DNA of 64,000 bases from Symbiodinium natans. Lineage: Eukaryota > Sar > Dinophyceae > Suessiales > Symbiodiniaceae. Each line of letters starts with the position of its first letter. Positions within the stretch are counted from its first letter, which is position 1. The translations under genes were made by a program, and so were the position numbers. Below the pieces are notes generated by a model. It worked only from the letters and a program-made list of their open reading frames with translations, ran no database searches and was not told where the DNA came from. Of this stretch, positions 22,044 through 31,549 are shown in pieces. The stretch is from assembly GCA_905221605.1 (NCBI GenBank), contig CAJNDS010000052.1, positions 1-64,000 on the forward strand, given 5' to 3'.

Positions 22044-25000
22044 CTTGGCAGGGTTTAGGGTTTAGGGTTTAGGGTTTAGGGTTTAGGGTTTAGGGTTTAG
22101 GGTTTAGGGTTTAGGGTTTAGGGTTTAGGGTTTAGGGTTTAGGGTTTAGGGTTTAGGGTTTAGGGTTTAGGGTTGCTGAAAGGGGTCCTTGGCGACGGCA
22201 TGGACGAAGTCCATGAAGGCCGGGGGCTCCGAGTCGCTGCTGGGGGGACTCTCCTCCTCATCTTTCCTAGGATGGCCCTTAAAAACCCCTCGGGTTTAGG
22301 GTTTAGGGTTTAGGGTTTAGGGTTTAGGGTTTAGGGTTTAGGGTTTAGGGTTTAGGGTTTAGGGTTTAGGGTTTAGGGTTTAGGGTTTAGGGTGGCCCTT
22401 AAAACCCAAAAACATTCCTAGAAGATGATCCTCTTAAGCCCAAGAAGGGCTCCGAAAAAGTATTCCCAGATGTTCCTCTAATATGATCCTCTTAAAACCC
22501 AATAAGGGGGAGAAAATATACAGCGCATCCCAAAGGGCCTAACCGAGTTTCTCAGGAAGCGGAGGGGACATGGGGGTCAGTGGCTCCAGGTGGCTGTGCG
22601 ACGCCTTGATTGAGATGGATGCCTCCTCGCCATAGGTCAGCACCAACAAGCCCAAGATCATGCCTCCGATACAGCTGAAGTACCCGATGAGCTTCCACCA
22701 AGGCTCCCGGTCCATCTCCTCAAGCACGATCACGGCGCTCAGACTGTTTGACAGTATGTTGGAGCCTTGAAAGACTGTGACCATGAAGAGGGCCTCGTAC
22801 TGCCGCATGCCCCGGGCCATGTAGGGCACGTTGGTCACTGCGAAGAAGACGGCGCCGGCCAAGACGGCCCAGGAAAGCCAGTCGTGCCACACTCCACAAT
22901 CTCCGTCCAAGCATTCCTTCGCGAATACCGCGGCAACGCCTGGGCTGCCGGAGTGCAAAATCGTGGCCCTTCTGCTTATCATACTTCATGGTAGTCGTAA
23001 AAGCTGGATGTGATAGTTCCCTAAACCCTAAACCTAAACCCTAAACCCTAAACCCTAGTCACAATACTCACAAAGACTACCCAGCCAAGATGCGCGTGCA
23101 CCACATGTTGCCCGCGAGCGACCCAGCGATCGCTCCCAGAGCGAAGCCACGGATCACAGAGCCGTGGGCGCAGCGCGTAAGCACTCTAAGGTTGACGATC
23201 AGCCTAGGGTTTAGGGTTTAGGGTTTAGGGTTTAGGGTTTAGGGTTTAGGGTTTAGGGTTTAGGGTTTAGGGTTTACGGGTTAGGGTTTAGGGTTTAGGG
23301 TTTAGGGTTTAGGGTTTAGGGTTTAGGGTTTAGGGTTTAGGGTTTAGGGTTTAGGGTTCAGGGTTTAGGGTTTAGGGTTCCCCTTAGAACCTTAATACAA
23401 ACAGTATGTTTAATATCATCTTGGGTTTTAAATAAACAAAAATTAATCGAAAATAACTCCCAAGGGGGATATAGCAGCCAAGTGAAGAAGATAATCCCGT
23501 AGGCCAGGACGCGCCACTGCAGCAGGATCTGATGCGCTCGCGCGAGAGTCCACACCTCCGCCTTCGTCTGCTTGAAGAAGACCGAGGCCGTGGCGGTCAC
23601 GAAGACGATGCTGCTCCCAACACACCGGCGCCGCGTCAGCTCTTCACCCAGTGTGATTGGAGCCACCCTTGAAGCCAAGGCCAACTTTGGGATGTGTCCC
23701 CCTTATACTAAGAGTCCTTATAATAGGGATTCTAAAATAAAGGACGCCTAGTATAAGGGGTCCCATCCCAAGGCCGACTTGTTAAGCGGAGGAACATGAA
23801 AGCAACTAGCAGCGCCACGTAAGCCCGTAAGCTTTACCCCACATCCGAAAACCCCTCGAAGCCTTGAACCCTCTGAAACCCCTAAGCCCTGAACCTCCAA
23901 ATCCCTAGAAATCCTCAGGACCGAGCAGCAGCGAGTTAATGATGATATTGAAGCCCGTAAAGGGTGCAATGACGGAGGCCGGGGCAAAGGCATAGCCTTC
24001 GGGGTCAGCCCCCTCGACCCGGGGATCCACCAATTTGCCGCCGACTTTGGCCATTTTAGGGTTTAGGGGGTTTAGGGGGGTTATTAGGGGGGTTATTTAG
24101 GGGGTTTAGGGGGGTTATTTAGGGGGTTTAGGGGGTTTAGGGGGTTTAGGGGGTTTAGGGGGTAGGGGGTTTAGGGGGCTTAGGGGGTCTAGGGGGTTTA
24201 AGGGGTTTAAGGGGTTTAGGGGGTTTAAGGGGTTTAAGGGGGTTTAGGGGGTTTAGGGGGTTTAGGGGGTTCAGGGTTTAGGGGGTGGGTCGAGACATTT
24301 GCCGCCGACTTGGACCATTAAGGTTTATGTCTTCTCATTCCCTTGAAGTTTCTTTGAGGCAGTTTTTTCCGGGGTAAGTTTAGATCCTCTTTAGCTGAAG
24401 CTATTGTTCTTTGCATATGGTTGCTTTTAGCCAGCGTGTTGGTTGACACAAAGGTGACGATTGACTTAGCATGCTGTCCAAGCGGAGGATGCGCGGATGG
24501 GTGCTTTCACTAGGAGAGCAATGTTTGTAATCCGAGCATCTGTTTAATTCATACCCCCACATTTAAAGAAATTTTTGTTGGCCGGTGGGCCCGCCGGAAG
24601 ACAACTTTCCATTAGGGTGGATTTCGTATGGGGCAAACCCACCACATTTAAAGGATTTTTTGAGGGGGTTGCAAAATTGTTAACCCAACCCTTCGGAAAG
24701 CCTTTGTTTTTAGAGATTCTATACATTCCTATTGTTTTCAATACATTCGTCTTGTTTTTAAATAGAGAATCAATACAGGGCCATGGTCCAACTATTGCGG
24801 AACCCTGCCTTTCTTATTGTGGGGGGGGGCCCAATTAAACAGATGCTCGGATTACGTTGTTGTTTGTACGTTGTTGTGTTTCTTAAAAGTTTGTTTTGTG
24901 GAAGCTGGGACTATACCAGGTGAAAGAAAGGTTTAGGGTTTAGGGCTAACCTTCATGCGTTCGCCCATGGGAACCCCAGAACACAGGGGACACAACCTCA

Positions 25001-25427
25001 GCGGTCCGAATCCCGTGAAGCCTGACACGTCGAGGGCTGGTCCCAGCAAGACGTTCAATAGGATGCCAATGACGAAGCAGGCTTTGCCTCAAGGGTTCAG
25101 GGCCTCGGGATTTAGGGTGCTAGGGTTTTCAGGGTCTAGAGTTGAGGATCTTGCAGGGTTTGGTACAGTACCAAGGGCAGGCTATCGGCAATTCATGTAG
25201 GACTTCGACACACCTTGAACGTCTCTCTTACGGGCTCAGTGGCCTTCCAGGACATGCCCCGACAGCTTCTTGAGCTCAGATGTCCGGATCAGGTGCATGC
25301 CCCCAGTGCCCACCAGAAGCCCAGCGAGGACCAGGCCCACCCCCAGCAGCCACATGTCCGTCCGCGGGGGGCCGGGGGTTCCTAGGGGCGGATGCCGAGG
25401 ATGCGCGAGGACATCCGCCTGGCGCAT
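21955..25427 (-). CDS. Multi-exon membrane transporter, NIPA/DUF803-like (gene span)
   Basis: Eight islands on the minus strand read together as one polytopic membrane protein. Order from 5': one span with MWLLGVGLVLAGLLVGTGG; FVIGILLNVLLGPALDVSGF; APASVIAPFTGFNIIINSLL; APITLGEELTRRRCVGSSIV; a Gly-rich helix LGAIAGSLAGNM; three or more spans with ARGMRQYEALFMVTVFQGSN and GYFSCIGGMILGLLVL; then a soluble acidic tail. The FAP-x-S-x-IAP-x-G-x-N, LGE-x-LT and Gly-rich helix order is characteristic of NIPA-type (magnesium transporter-like) members of the drug/metabolite transporter superfamily. Substrate is not shown. Introns contain TTTAGGG arrays, a 329-bp inverted-repeat element and one MITE. 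Confidence 0.7.
22044..22187 (-). other. Telomere-repeat intron flanked by a direct repeat
   Basis: The 144-bp intron candidate runs from GACCCCTTTCAG through a (CCCTAAA)n body to TGCCAAG. AAGGGGTCCTTGGC occurs at 22036-22049 and again at 22180-22193. Splicing AAG to GAC across the copies preserves the reading frame; the donor would be GA, or GT if GTCGCC nine bases earlier is used. Confidence 0.6.
22050..22392 (+). repeat. Two TTTAGGG arrays, each between direct repeats
   Basis: 22050-22178 and 22288-22392. The flanking repeats are 14 bp and 12 bp. Confidence 0.95.
22188..22268 (-). CDS. Transporter tail exon 7
   Basis: Reads KDEEESPPSSDSEPPAFMDF then VHAVAK. It is entered after CCTAG and left inside a 14-bp direct repeat that flanks a telomere-repeat array. 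Confidence 0.6.
22545..22975 (-). CDS. Transporter exon 6
   Basis: This is the longest host exon with a family likeness. It reads WLSWAVLAGAVFFAVTNVPY, then further helices and VLEEMDREPWWKLIGYF, and ends with a Ser/Pro-rich tail before a TAG at 22539; a GT donor lies three bases earlier (CTCG/GTTAGG). TGATAAGCAG marks the acceptor side. Confidence 0.75.
23095..23200 (-). CDS. Transporter exon 5
   Basis: Reads HGSVIRGFALGAIAGSLAGN and MWCTRILAG. Gly/Ala spacing fits a packed membrane helix. The following GTAGTC can serve as donor. Confidence 0.65.
23204..23380 (+). repeat. TTTAGGG array (transporter intron)
   Basis: Nearly perfect, between exons 4 and 5. Confidence 0.95.
23470..23668 (-). 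CDS. Transporter exon 4
   Basis: Reads ITLGEELTRRRCVGSSIVFV, a hydrophobic helix, a basic loop (KQTKAEVWTLARAHQIL) and a second helix. LGE-x-LT is the conserved loop of this family. A 23.69-23.77 kb MITE lies just upstream, in the intron. Confidence 0.7.
23688..23776. mobile_element. MITE family A, copy 1
   Basis: The inverted ends read TTGGGATG...CCCCCTTATACTA and TAGTATAAGGGG...CATCCCAA, with AGTCCTTA/AAGGAC inside. The copy lies upstream of transporter exon 4. Confidence 0.7.
23915..24054 (-). CDS. Transporter exon 3
   Basis: Reads VGGKLVDPRVEGADPEGYAF followed by the FAP..IAP signature helix. The region of its 5' border is duplicated at 24297-24319 across a TTTAGGGGG array, so the acceptor lies in one of two near-identical copies. 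Confidence 0.65.
24056..24296 (+). repeat. TTTAGGGGG array between 23-bp direct repeats
   Basis: ATTTGCCGCCGACTT(T/G)GG is at 24033 and 24297, two mismatches in 23. Units carry four to five G. Confidence 0.9.
24527..24855. mobile_element. 329-bp inverted-repeat element (MITE-like)
   Basis: The ends GTAATCCGAGCATC... (24527-24549) and ...GATGCTCGGATTAC (24833-24855) are perfect 23-bp inverted repeats. No transposase is encoded. It lies in the intron between transporter exons 2 and 3. Confidence 0.8.
24975..25090 (-). CDS. Transporter exon 2
   Basis: Reads CFVIGILLNVLLGPALDVSG after a GCAAAG acceptor-like border. It is a single hydrophobic helix, as expected for the second span. Confidence 0.6.
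25250..25427 (-). CDS. Transporter exon 1 (possible start)
   Basis: An ATG at 25427 opens MRQADVLAHP, then a Pro-rich stretch, one hydrophobic span and HLIRTSELKKL. A GTAAGAG donor-like site lies just beyond, near 25234, although a TGA precedes it in this frame; the true exit may be the GT in GGGCATGTCC. The start is provisional. Confidence 0.5.
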
Positions 25428-25429
25428 GG

Positions 25430-26000
25430 CGAACTGCCTTGAGCTGAAACCTTCTCCACGGGGCAAGGCAGTCAAGCGTGCACCACCTAGAGGCTCTCAC
25501 ACTCACACAGACGGACGCTGACGACTGAAACTTGCTCCCACAATAGTGACAATGAGGTTCTGTGCGAAACAACATGAACCATAACGATGGCAACGATGAG
25601 CGCCGATGATAGTTGTGAGCATTGTACTATTGACAGTAGCAACCAAAAGAAGAACATAAAAAATCAGCAAGCGAAAATTGTAGTGTGACATCATAGTCAA
25701 AAAAGATCACAGTCGTCGGAATTGTCATAGCAGTCGTAATGGTCATCATCGTCGCAACAGTCATAAGAGCCACAGTGGCCATAATACTCGTAATCGCCAT
25801 CATAGCCATACTAGCCAAAACCGTCATAAAAGCGATAGTGACAATACCTCTCAGAGTCGTCAGACACAAGCAGCGACGATGATACCCTAACGCATCACCC
25901 TAAACTCTAAACCCTAGAACCCTAAAATCCTAAAACCTATCCCTGAACCCTGAACCCTAAACCCTAAAACCCTAACCCTAAACCCTAAACCCTCAAAACC
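25430..26000. other. Spacer with degenerate GTCATAG-type repeats
   Basis: 25690-25860 repeats GTCAT/ATAG motifs; minus frames there are Met/Ile/Thr-rich artefacts. CCCTAAA from 25890. Confidence 0.5.
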
Positions 26001-26032
26001 CTAAACCTAAACAACCCAACTTCTTACAATCA

Positions 26033-26138
26033 TCAATAAGACGAGGGGCGGCCATCTTTTGCCTTCACATAGGGGCAGGAGCCTGGACAGCCATGCCCGC
26101 GCCAGCGCCACTCCTCCGAGCGCTTTTTGTGGCTACGA
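26033..26138 (-). CDS. Candidate exon, possible 3' end
   Basis: Entered after TTCGTAG; reads KKRSEEWRWRGHGCPGSCPY and VKAKDGRPSSY, then TGA. Confidence 0.6.
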
Positions 26139-26139
26139 A

Positions 26140-26345
26140 GAGGGTCTTAGGGTTTAGGGTTTAGGGTTTAGGGTTTAGGGTTTAGGGTTTAGGGTTTAGG
26201 GTTTAGGGTTGAGGGTTTAGGGTTTAGGGTTTGGGGTTTTTAAGTTTAGGGTTTAGGGTTGGGGTTTAGGGCCTGCGGTTGTGGGCTTAGGGTTTAGGGT
26301 TTGGGGTGTAGGGTCTGGGGTTTGGGGTTTGGGGCTTAGGCTTAG
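26140..26345 (+). repeat. TTTAGGG array
   Basis: Regular, then degenerating into TTTGGGG/GCTTAGG. Confidence 0.9.
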
Positions 26346-26397
26346 GGTCTGGGCTTTTGGCTGGATAGGATTTAGCACTACAGTCATGTAGCTGCAC

Positions 26398-26450
26398 CTG
26401 CCGTACCATAACCGCTGCAAGCTACAAAGAACTTCCATCGCTGCCTCACT
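26398..26450 (-). CDS. Candidate exon
   Basis: Entered after GCTCGCAG; reads EAAMEVLCSLQRLWYG; leaves at GTGCAG. Confidence 0.5.
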
Positions 26451-26639
26451 GCGAGCTAGCCCTGGGTGCATAGACTTGCTCGCTGCAAACTTTCATCCCG
26501 AATTCGCGGCTCTGATTCTTGAGTTACCCCAAAAAAGGGGTGACTGGAGTTAGGGTTTATGGCGTTGAAGGTAGTCTTTGCTCAGGCGGGGTTGTAAACC
26601 CCTGAAAACCGTGAACCCTACCAGTTCTATTTAGGGTTT

Positions 26640-26832
26640 AGGCGTTAGGGGTTTAGGGGTTTAGGGGTTTAGGGGTTTAGGGGTTTAGGGGTTTAGGGGT
26701 TTAGGGGTTTAGGGGTTTAGGGGTTTAGGGGTTTAGGGTTTAGGGTTTAGGGTTTAGGGTTTAGGGTTTAGGGTTTAGGGTCTAGGGTCTAGGGTTTAGG
26801 GTTTAGGGTTTAGGGTTTAGGGTTTAGGGTTT
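26640..26832 (+). repeat. TTTAGGGG block followed by TTTAGGG block
   Basis: Twelve or so 8-mers switch cleanly to 7-mers near 26735. Confidence 0.95.
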
Positions 26833-26871
26833 TCGTGGGGGGCCCTAAAGCACGGTGCAAGGGAGGCTTTG

Positions 26872-26940
26872 CAGAGGATCAGACCTCCACCTCTTCGGCG
26901 GCGATGTGGTTTGCAGAGAGAAAGCGGTCAACCCAGTCCT
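26872..26940 (-). CDS. Candidate terminal exon
   Basis: Entered after GGTAAG; reads DWVDRFLSANHIAAEEVEV, then TGA. Directly downstream of family B element copy 1. Confidence 0.55.
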
Positions 26941-26945
26941 TACCG

Positions 26946-27212
26946 GGAGGTTCATGGTACTTATTAACCAAACATATCTGTACTTATCACCCACTTACAA
27001 GCCCCTTAAGTGCCCTAATTTGGTTATATTAGTTAAACTATCTCGAACTAGGATATTAAAAATATAATATATGAAATACTATCCGTACAAATACGCAGTG
27101 TTAGAGAATTACTCTGGTTTAGGTATTGTTTTTTTGATACTGAGTGTATATAAATTACAAGAACACAGTTCTAAGTACAGTTATAATTGGTTAGCAAGTA
27201 CCATGAACCTCC
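26946..27212. mobile_element. MITE/introner family B, copy 1
   Basis: The 24-bp inverted ends (26946-26969 and 27189-27212) match at 22 of 24 positions and begin GGAGGTTCATGGTACTT. The AT-rich interior includes CTGTACTTATCA and CCCCTTAAGTG. On the minus strand the outer GGAGGTTCATG is readable as exon sequence and GTACTT as a donor. Confidence 0.7.
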
Positions 27213-27340
27213 GAGTACTTCATTCGGCAGGTTCCCCAAATGAAGGTCCGCAGTTGGTTTCGGATGCAGAATTTACGGACCCAAAAACCTAGCATACTAT
27301 GGGCCTTTACATTAGGATGGCCACGAAGAGAAGAACTGAT
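27205..27340 (-). CDS. Candidate exon ending in a MITE terminus
   Basis: Reads HPNVKAHSMLGFWVRKFCIR, then LRTFIWGTCRMKYSEVHG; the last 11 bases lie within the inverted repeat of the family B element. Confidence 0.55.
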
Positions 27341-27641
27341 CGCAACCCACGATTCGTTCGTAAAGAACTTTGTCTTGAAGGGCGTCAAATAAAGCGTCGG
27401 GTATTAGAGGAGGCGTAGAGGTAGTGAGCCTGAACAGCAGGCAGACGTGCGTCGAACTTAGAAGCAAAGTTGATGTTTGAAGCTCTTTGGGGTTTGGGGT
27501 TTGGGGTTTAGGGTTTAGGGTTTAGGGCTTAGTTAGGGTTTAGGGTCTAGGGTTCAGGGTTTAGGGTTTAGGGTTTAGGGTTCCAGGCCTGGGAAACTAC
27601 GAGTATGGGAAACTGCTTGCAGCAAGCTCACGTTGTCGCAA

Positions 27642-27716
27642 TAGGTGCCGCAGGAGATAGTCATCATGCACTTGCAGAGCGCATCCACACGGGCGTCAAT
27701 GAGCGCATAGCTCCCT
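27642..27716 (-). CDS. Candidate exon with canonical borders
   Basis: Entered after CGCTGAG; reads SYALIDARVDALCKCMMTIS and CGTYCDN; leaves at GTGAGC. Cys-rich. Confidence 0.6.
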
Positions 27717-27724
27717 CAGCGGAG

Positions 27725-27945
27725 CGGGTTAGGGTTTAGGGTTTAGGGTTTAGAGGGTTAAAGGATTAAAGGGTTTAAGGGTTTAAGGGTTTAAGGGTTT
27801 AAGGGTTTAAGGGTTTAAGGGTTTAAGGGTTTAAGGGTTTCAGGGTTTCAGGGTTTCAGGGTTTAAGGGTTTAAGGGTTTAAGGGTTTAAGGGTTTAAGG
27901 GTTTAAGGGTTTAAGGGCTTAAGGGTTTAAGGGTTAGAGTCTTTG
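27725..27945 (+). repeat. TTTAAGGG-variant array
   Basis: Homogeneous 8-mer GGGTTTAA with three GGGTTTCA units in the middle. Confidence 0.95.
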
Positions 27946-27971
27946 GGGGTCGGGGCGAGACACCGGCACCT

Positions 27972-28015
27972 ACCACGAATACTCGAGCTTGAGAAAGCTT
28001 GCACAAGCACCAGCC
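27972..28015 (-). CDS. Candidate short exon
   Basis: Reads AGACASFLKLEYSW; leaves at GTAGGT. Confidence 0.4.
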
Positions 28016-28107
28016 TGGAACCTGAACCCTAAACCCTAAACCCTAAACCCTAAACCCTAAAACCTTAAGCATCCCATGCTTCGGCCTTCAAGCATACCTT
28101 CCGTCCC

Positions 28108-28152
28108 AGGAGGCCCCATGGTCTGACTTTGCGTCCGCAACTTCTACCTGCA
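28108..28152 (-). CDS. Candidate short exon with canonical borders
   Basis: Entered after GTTGCAG; reads VEVADAKSDHGASWDGR; leaves at GTATGC. Confidence 0.55.
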
Positions 28153-28344
28153 ACCTCACCGGGCGCGCAGCCCGGTTTAGGGTTTAGGGTTTAGGGTTTT
28201 TTTTACTGGAATCACCTTTTTGGTTTATGGTTTAGGGTTTAGGGTTTAGGGTTTAGGGTTTCGGGTTTAGGGTTTAGGGTTTAGGGTTTAGAGTTTAGGG
28301 TTTAGGGTGTAGGGGAGCCCTGAGCCCTCAGGCCCTCAACACTC

Positions 28345-28440
28345 AAAAGTCAGCTGCAGCACGTACAGCATTGATGTCGCAGGGCTTGGCCACCAATGCA
28401 AAAGGCTCACCCCATGCCAGCGCATCCTGGCAGGGTATTT
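28345..28440 (-). CDS. Candidate exon, possible 3' end
   Basis: Reads DALAWGEPFALVAKPCDINA and VRAAADF, then TGA. Confidence 0.55.
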
Positions 28441-28449
28441 GCATCACTC

Positions 28450-29080
28450 GCACGTGTCCCCCCTTAGCCCTCCCCACAACCCTTGAACCCAACCCAAACA
28501 CCGAACCCACCAAACCCTAAACTCTGAAGCCCCGAACCCTAGGTCCTAGACCCCTAAAACCCTCACCCATGATTCCATCAACCAAACCTAAAACCCCAAA
28601 AACCCTAAGCCCTAAACATCCCTAAGCCCAAAAACCCGAATGGTTAACACTCTGACAGACATGGATTCCCTGCTTCTGTGCAGCAGGTACCTCTTACTCC
28701 CCCCATATTGGTAATGGTCGGGGCACTCCCGAGGCTCGCTCGATGAGGCCCGGCGAATACGACGATGATAACAACGGTGCGTGCCTCTCAACTGAACCTC
28801 CCTGTGGTTAGGGGGTTCTGTTGACAATGACAGCACTTACAAACAGCAAATCACCAACAGAAAATGACAAACAGCAACCAACAAACATCAAATAACAAAG
28901 AGCGCAAGCACATGCAAAAGCAACATAACAACAAATGTAATTCCAATGCTAGGTCTGGTGATATAATCGGCCCTCAACCCTACACCTTACGCCCTAAACC
29001 CTAGACCCCAGATAAACCCTAAACCCTAAACCCTAAACCCTAAACCCTAAACCCTAAACCCTAAACCCTAAACCCTACCT
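28450..29080. other. Spacer with CCCTAAA remnants
   Basis: 28490-28640 and 28975-29078 are CCCTAAA-type; 28840-28960 repeats AACAAACA/CAAATAAC. A minus frame at 28660-28836 has no coding character. Confidence 0.5.
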
Positions 29081-29102
29081 TATGTAAGCCTCCTCAACCT
29101 GC

Positions 29103-29186
29103 CTCCAGAGACTTCAAGGGGGCCACGGGTCCATAGCGGGAGCCGCGGCCCTCGAAGACCTGCAGGGGGTGGGCAAAGTGCTGTTG
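29103..29186 (-). CDS. Candidate exon
   Basis: Entered after CCAACAG; reads HFAHPLQVFEGRGSRYGPVA and PLKSLEA; leaves at GTTGAG. Confidence 0.6.
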
Positions 29187-29366
29187 GGTTTAGGGTTTAG
29201 GGTTTAGGGTTTCGGGTTTAGGGTTTAGGGTTTAGGGCTTAGGGTTTAGGGTTTAGGGTTTAGGGTTTAGGGTTTAGGGCTGCTTCTCTAGCTCACTCCC
29301 CCCCTAAACCCTAAACCCGAAACCCTAAACCCTAAACCATAAACCCTAAACCCTAAACCCTAAACC

Positions 29367-29485
29367 CCTCCTCCGCACGAGAGCAGCTCATCCTGGACCC
29401 CTGCGTGGCGACGTCGCTGTACATAGCACTCGCCTTGCCAAGGGCTGAGCCGAGAGGGTGTGTAGGGGCCGTCTTCGGTGTGTCG
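29367..29485 (-). CDS. Candidate exon
   Basis: Reads TPKTAPTHPLGSALGKASAM and YSDVATQGSRMSCSRAEEG. Its 5' border is the 15-bp sequence duplicated across the array at 29486-29638. Confidence 0.55.
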
Positions 29486-29638
29486 TTTAGGGTTTAGGGT
29501 TTAGGGTTTAGGGTTTAGGGTTTAGGGTTCAGGGTTTAGGGTTTAGGGTTTAGGGTTTAGGGTTTAGGGTTTAGGGTTTAGGGTTTAGGGTTTAGGGTTT
29601 AGGGTTGAGGGCTTAGGGTTTAGGGGTTAGGGTTTAGG
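29486..29638 (+). repeat. TTTAGGG array between 15-bp direct repeats
   Basis: GTCTTCGGTGTGTCG occurs at 29471-29485 and 29639-29653 without mismatch. Confidence 0.95.
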
Positions 29639-29734
29639 GTCTTCGGTGTGTCGAAAGGGCGTTAGGGTTTAGGAGTTTGGGTTTTTAGCGTTTAGGGTCT
29701 AGGGTTGAGATTTAGAGAGGTGTAGGCCGTAATT

Positions 29735-29797
29735 TGCGGGCATTAAAGGAAGCGCAGGCCTTGACGTGGAGGACGAACTTGACCTGGCAGGGGAGCA
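29735..29797 (-). CDS. Candidate exon
   Basis: Entered after GTGAAG; reads LPCQVKFVLHVKACASFNAR and KLRPT. Confidence 0.5.
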
Positions 29798-29947
29798 TCT
29801 TCACTCAGATTCGGATCAGGGGGTTTAGGGCTTAGGGCTTAGGGTTTAGGGTTTAGGGTTCGGGGTTTAGGCTTTAGGGTTTAGGGCTTGGGGTTTGGGG
29901 GTTGGGGTTTGGCGTTTGGGGTCTGGAGGTTTGGGGGTTTGGGGTGA

Positions 29948-30040
29948 ACTTGGCGCGCCTGGCCAGACTCGATCATGTGTATGGACAGGGAGGTCAATCC
30001 GCCAGCAGCGGCTGCCTTGAAGCCTCTCCAGGCAACAGTG
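29948..30040 (-). CDS. Candidate exon
   Basis: Reads TVAWRGFKAAAAGGLTSLSI and HMIESGQARQV. Confidence 0.55.
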
Positions 30041-30051
30041 GGCCATGAACA

Positions 30052-30276
30052 AGGGGTTTAGGGTTTAGGGTTGAGGGTTTGGGGTTTGGGGTTTAGGGTT
30101 TAGGGTTTAGGGTCGTTTAGGGTTTAGGGTTTAGGGTTTAGGGTTTAGGGTTTAGGGTTTAGGGTTTAGGGTCGAGGGTTTAGGGTTTAGGGTTTAGGGT
30201 TTAGGGTTTAGGGTTTAGGGTTTAGGGGTTAGGGTTTAGGGTTTAGGGTTTAGGGTTTAGGGTTTAGGGTTTAGGG
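30052..30276 (+). repeat. TTTAGGG array
   Basis: Long, nearly perfect, with two GGGTCG interruptions. Confidence 0.95.
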
Positions 30277-30279
30277 TCC

Positions 30280-30600
30280 TACACAAGAGGGGAAACAAAT
30301 GCATCCTTCCCTTAAATGGGGGGGGGGGGGGGGAAGCCCGGAACAAAGTCTTGGCTCAGGGAATCCACCAGACCGTCTCCGAAATTTAGGTATTCTGTAC
30401 CTTTTGCGTCCCTTGAAAGAACTATCCAAGGAAACGATGTAGGGAACCAAACTCCCCCCCCCCCCAATTCCTTCTCAGAACCACCCGAAACAAACACCCT
30501 CAACCCTCAACCCTCAACGCTCAGCCCTAAGCCCTAAACCCTAAACCCTAAACCCTCAACCCTCAACCCTAAACCCTAAACCCTAAACCCAAAAGCCTAA
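30280..30600. other. Spacer with G/C homopolymers
   Basis: A G run at 30318-30332 and a C run at 30452-30465 bracket an inverted-repeat-like stretch; then CCCTAAA/CCCTCAA. No exon. Confidence 0.5.
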
Positions 30601-30642
30601 ACTAAGGGTGTCGGGTGTCGGGGTGTTTAAAACACATACGAG

Positions 30643-30695
30643 CCAGGGCGCGGATCTCGGGGTCGGCTGCAAAGCCCTTCTGGATGGACTTTGCC
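30643..30695 (-). CDS. Candidate exon with canonical borders
   Basis: Entered after TGGGCAG; reads AKSIQKGFAADPEIRALA; leaves at GTATGTG. Confidence 0.55.
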
Positions 30696-30859
30696 TGCCC
30701 AGCTCGTTGACTTCAGGAACCACAAGAACGCCCTTAACCCTAAACCCTCAACCCTAAACCCTAAAGCCTAAACCCCTAAACCCTAAACCCTAAACTCTAA
30801 ACCCTAAACCCTAAACCCCTCAACCTTAAGCCCTAAACCCGCAACCCCAAACCCATTAA

Positions 30860-30930
30860 CCCCTGGAGCTGCATGATCCTGCAGGCCGGCGCCTGACCCA
30901 CAAAGGCCTCCAGCCCCGTAGAGGGCTTCC
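30860..30930 (-). CDS. Candidate exon
   Basis: Entered after TTGAGG; reads VEALYGAGGLCGSGAGLQDH. Confidence 0.45.
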
Positions 30931-30954
30931 ACCCTCAAGAGGCATCCAGTCATA

Positions 30955-31070
30955 GGGTTTAGGGTTTAGGGTTTAGGGTTTAGGGTTTAGGGTTTAGGGT
31001 TTAGGGTTTAGGGTTTAGGGTTTAGGGTTTAGGGTTTGGGGTCTAGGGCTTAGGGTTTAGGGTTGAGGGT
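30955..31070 (+). repeat. TTTAGGG array
   Basis: Regular 7-mers, degenerating at the 3' end. Confidence 0.95.
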
Positions 31071-31186
31071 CATCAGCCCCTGTAAACCAAAAGGTTCCAA
31101 GATCCAACCTGTCATGCAATCTTGGATCTTGGCCCCAAGAAGAACCCTTGTTTGGATCACTAAACCTTAAACCCACTTCTGAACTC

Positions 31187-31240
31187 TATAAACCCTAAAC
31201 CCTAAACCCTAAAACTCTAAAACCCTAAACCCTAAACCCT
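31187..31240 (-). repeat. Short CCCTAAA array between 18-bp direct repeats
   Basis: AAACCCACTTCTGAACTC is at 31169-31186 and 31241-31258. Confidence 0.9.
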
Positions 31241-31244
31241 AAAC

Positions 31245-31350
31245 CCACTTCTGAACTCCTTTTGCCATGTGCTTGCAGTATTCCTGAATCCATGACTACA
31301 TGGCGTGCTTTGCGAGTTAAGCATTCGGCGGACAGGCCTTGCTCGTTCCT
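31245..31350 (-). CDS. Candidate exon
   Basis: Entered after TGCTAG; reads NEQGLSAECLTRKARHVVMD and SGILQAHGKRSSEVG; the exit lies in the duplicated border. Confidence 0.55.
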
Positions 31351-31449
31351 AGCAGGGAATTCGCGCAATAGATACGTACCTTGTGCCCTCCTAACCCTAA
31401 ACCCTGAACCCTAAACCCTAAACCCTAAACCCTAAACCCTAAACCCTAT

Positions 31450-31496
31450 ACAGGACTTCAAGGACAACCGCACTCCCAGAGTCCCTGCTGCGAACC
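31450..31496 (-). CDS. Candidate short exon
   Basis: Entered after CCTGCAG; reads VRSRDSGSAVVLEVLYR. Confidence 0.5.
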
Positions 31497-31549
31497 TGCA
31501 GGTCTCAAGGCATGTGATGGAAGGAACAGCCACGACCAAACCATGCAGC

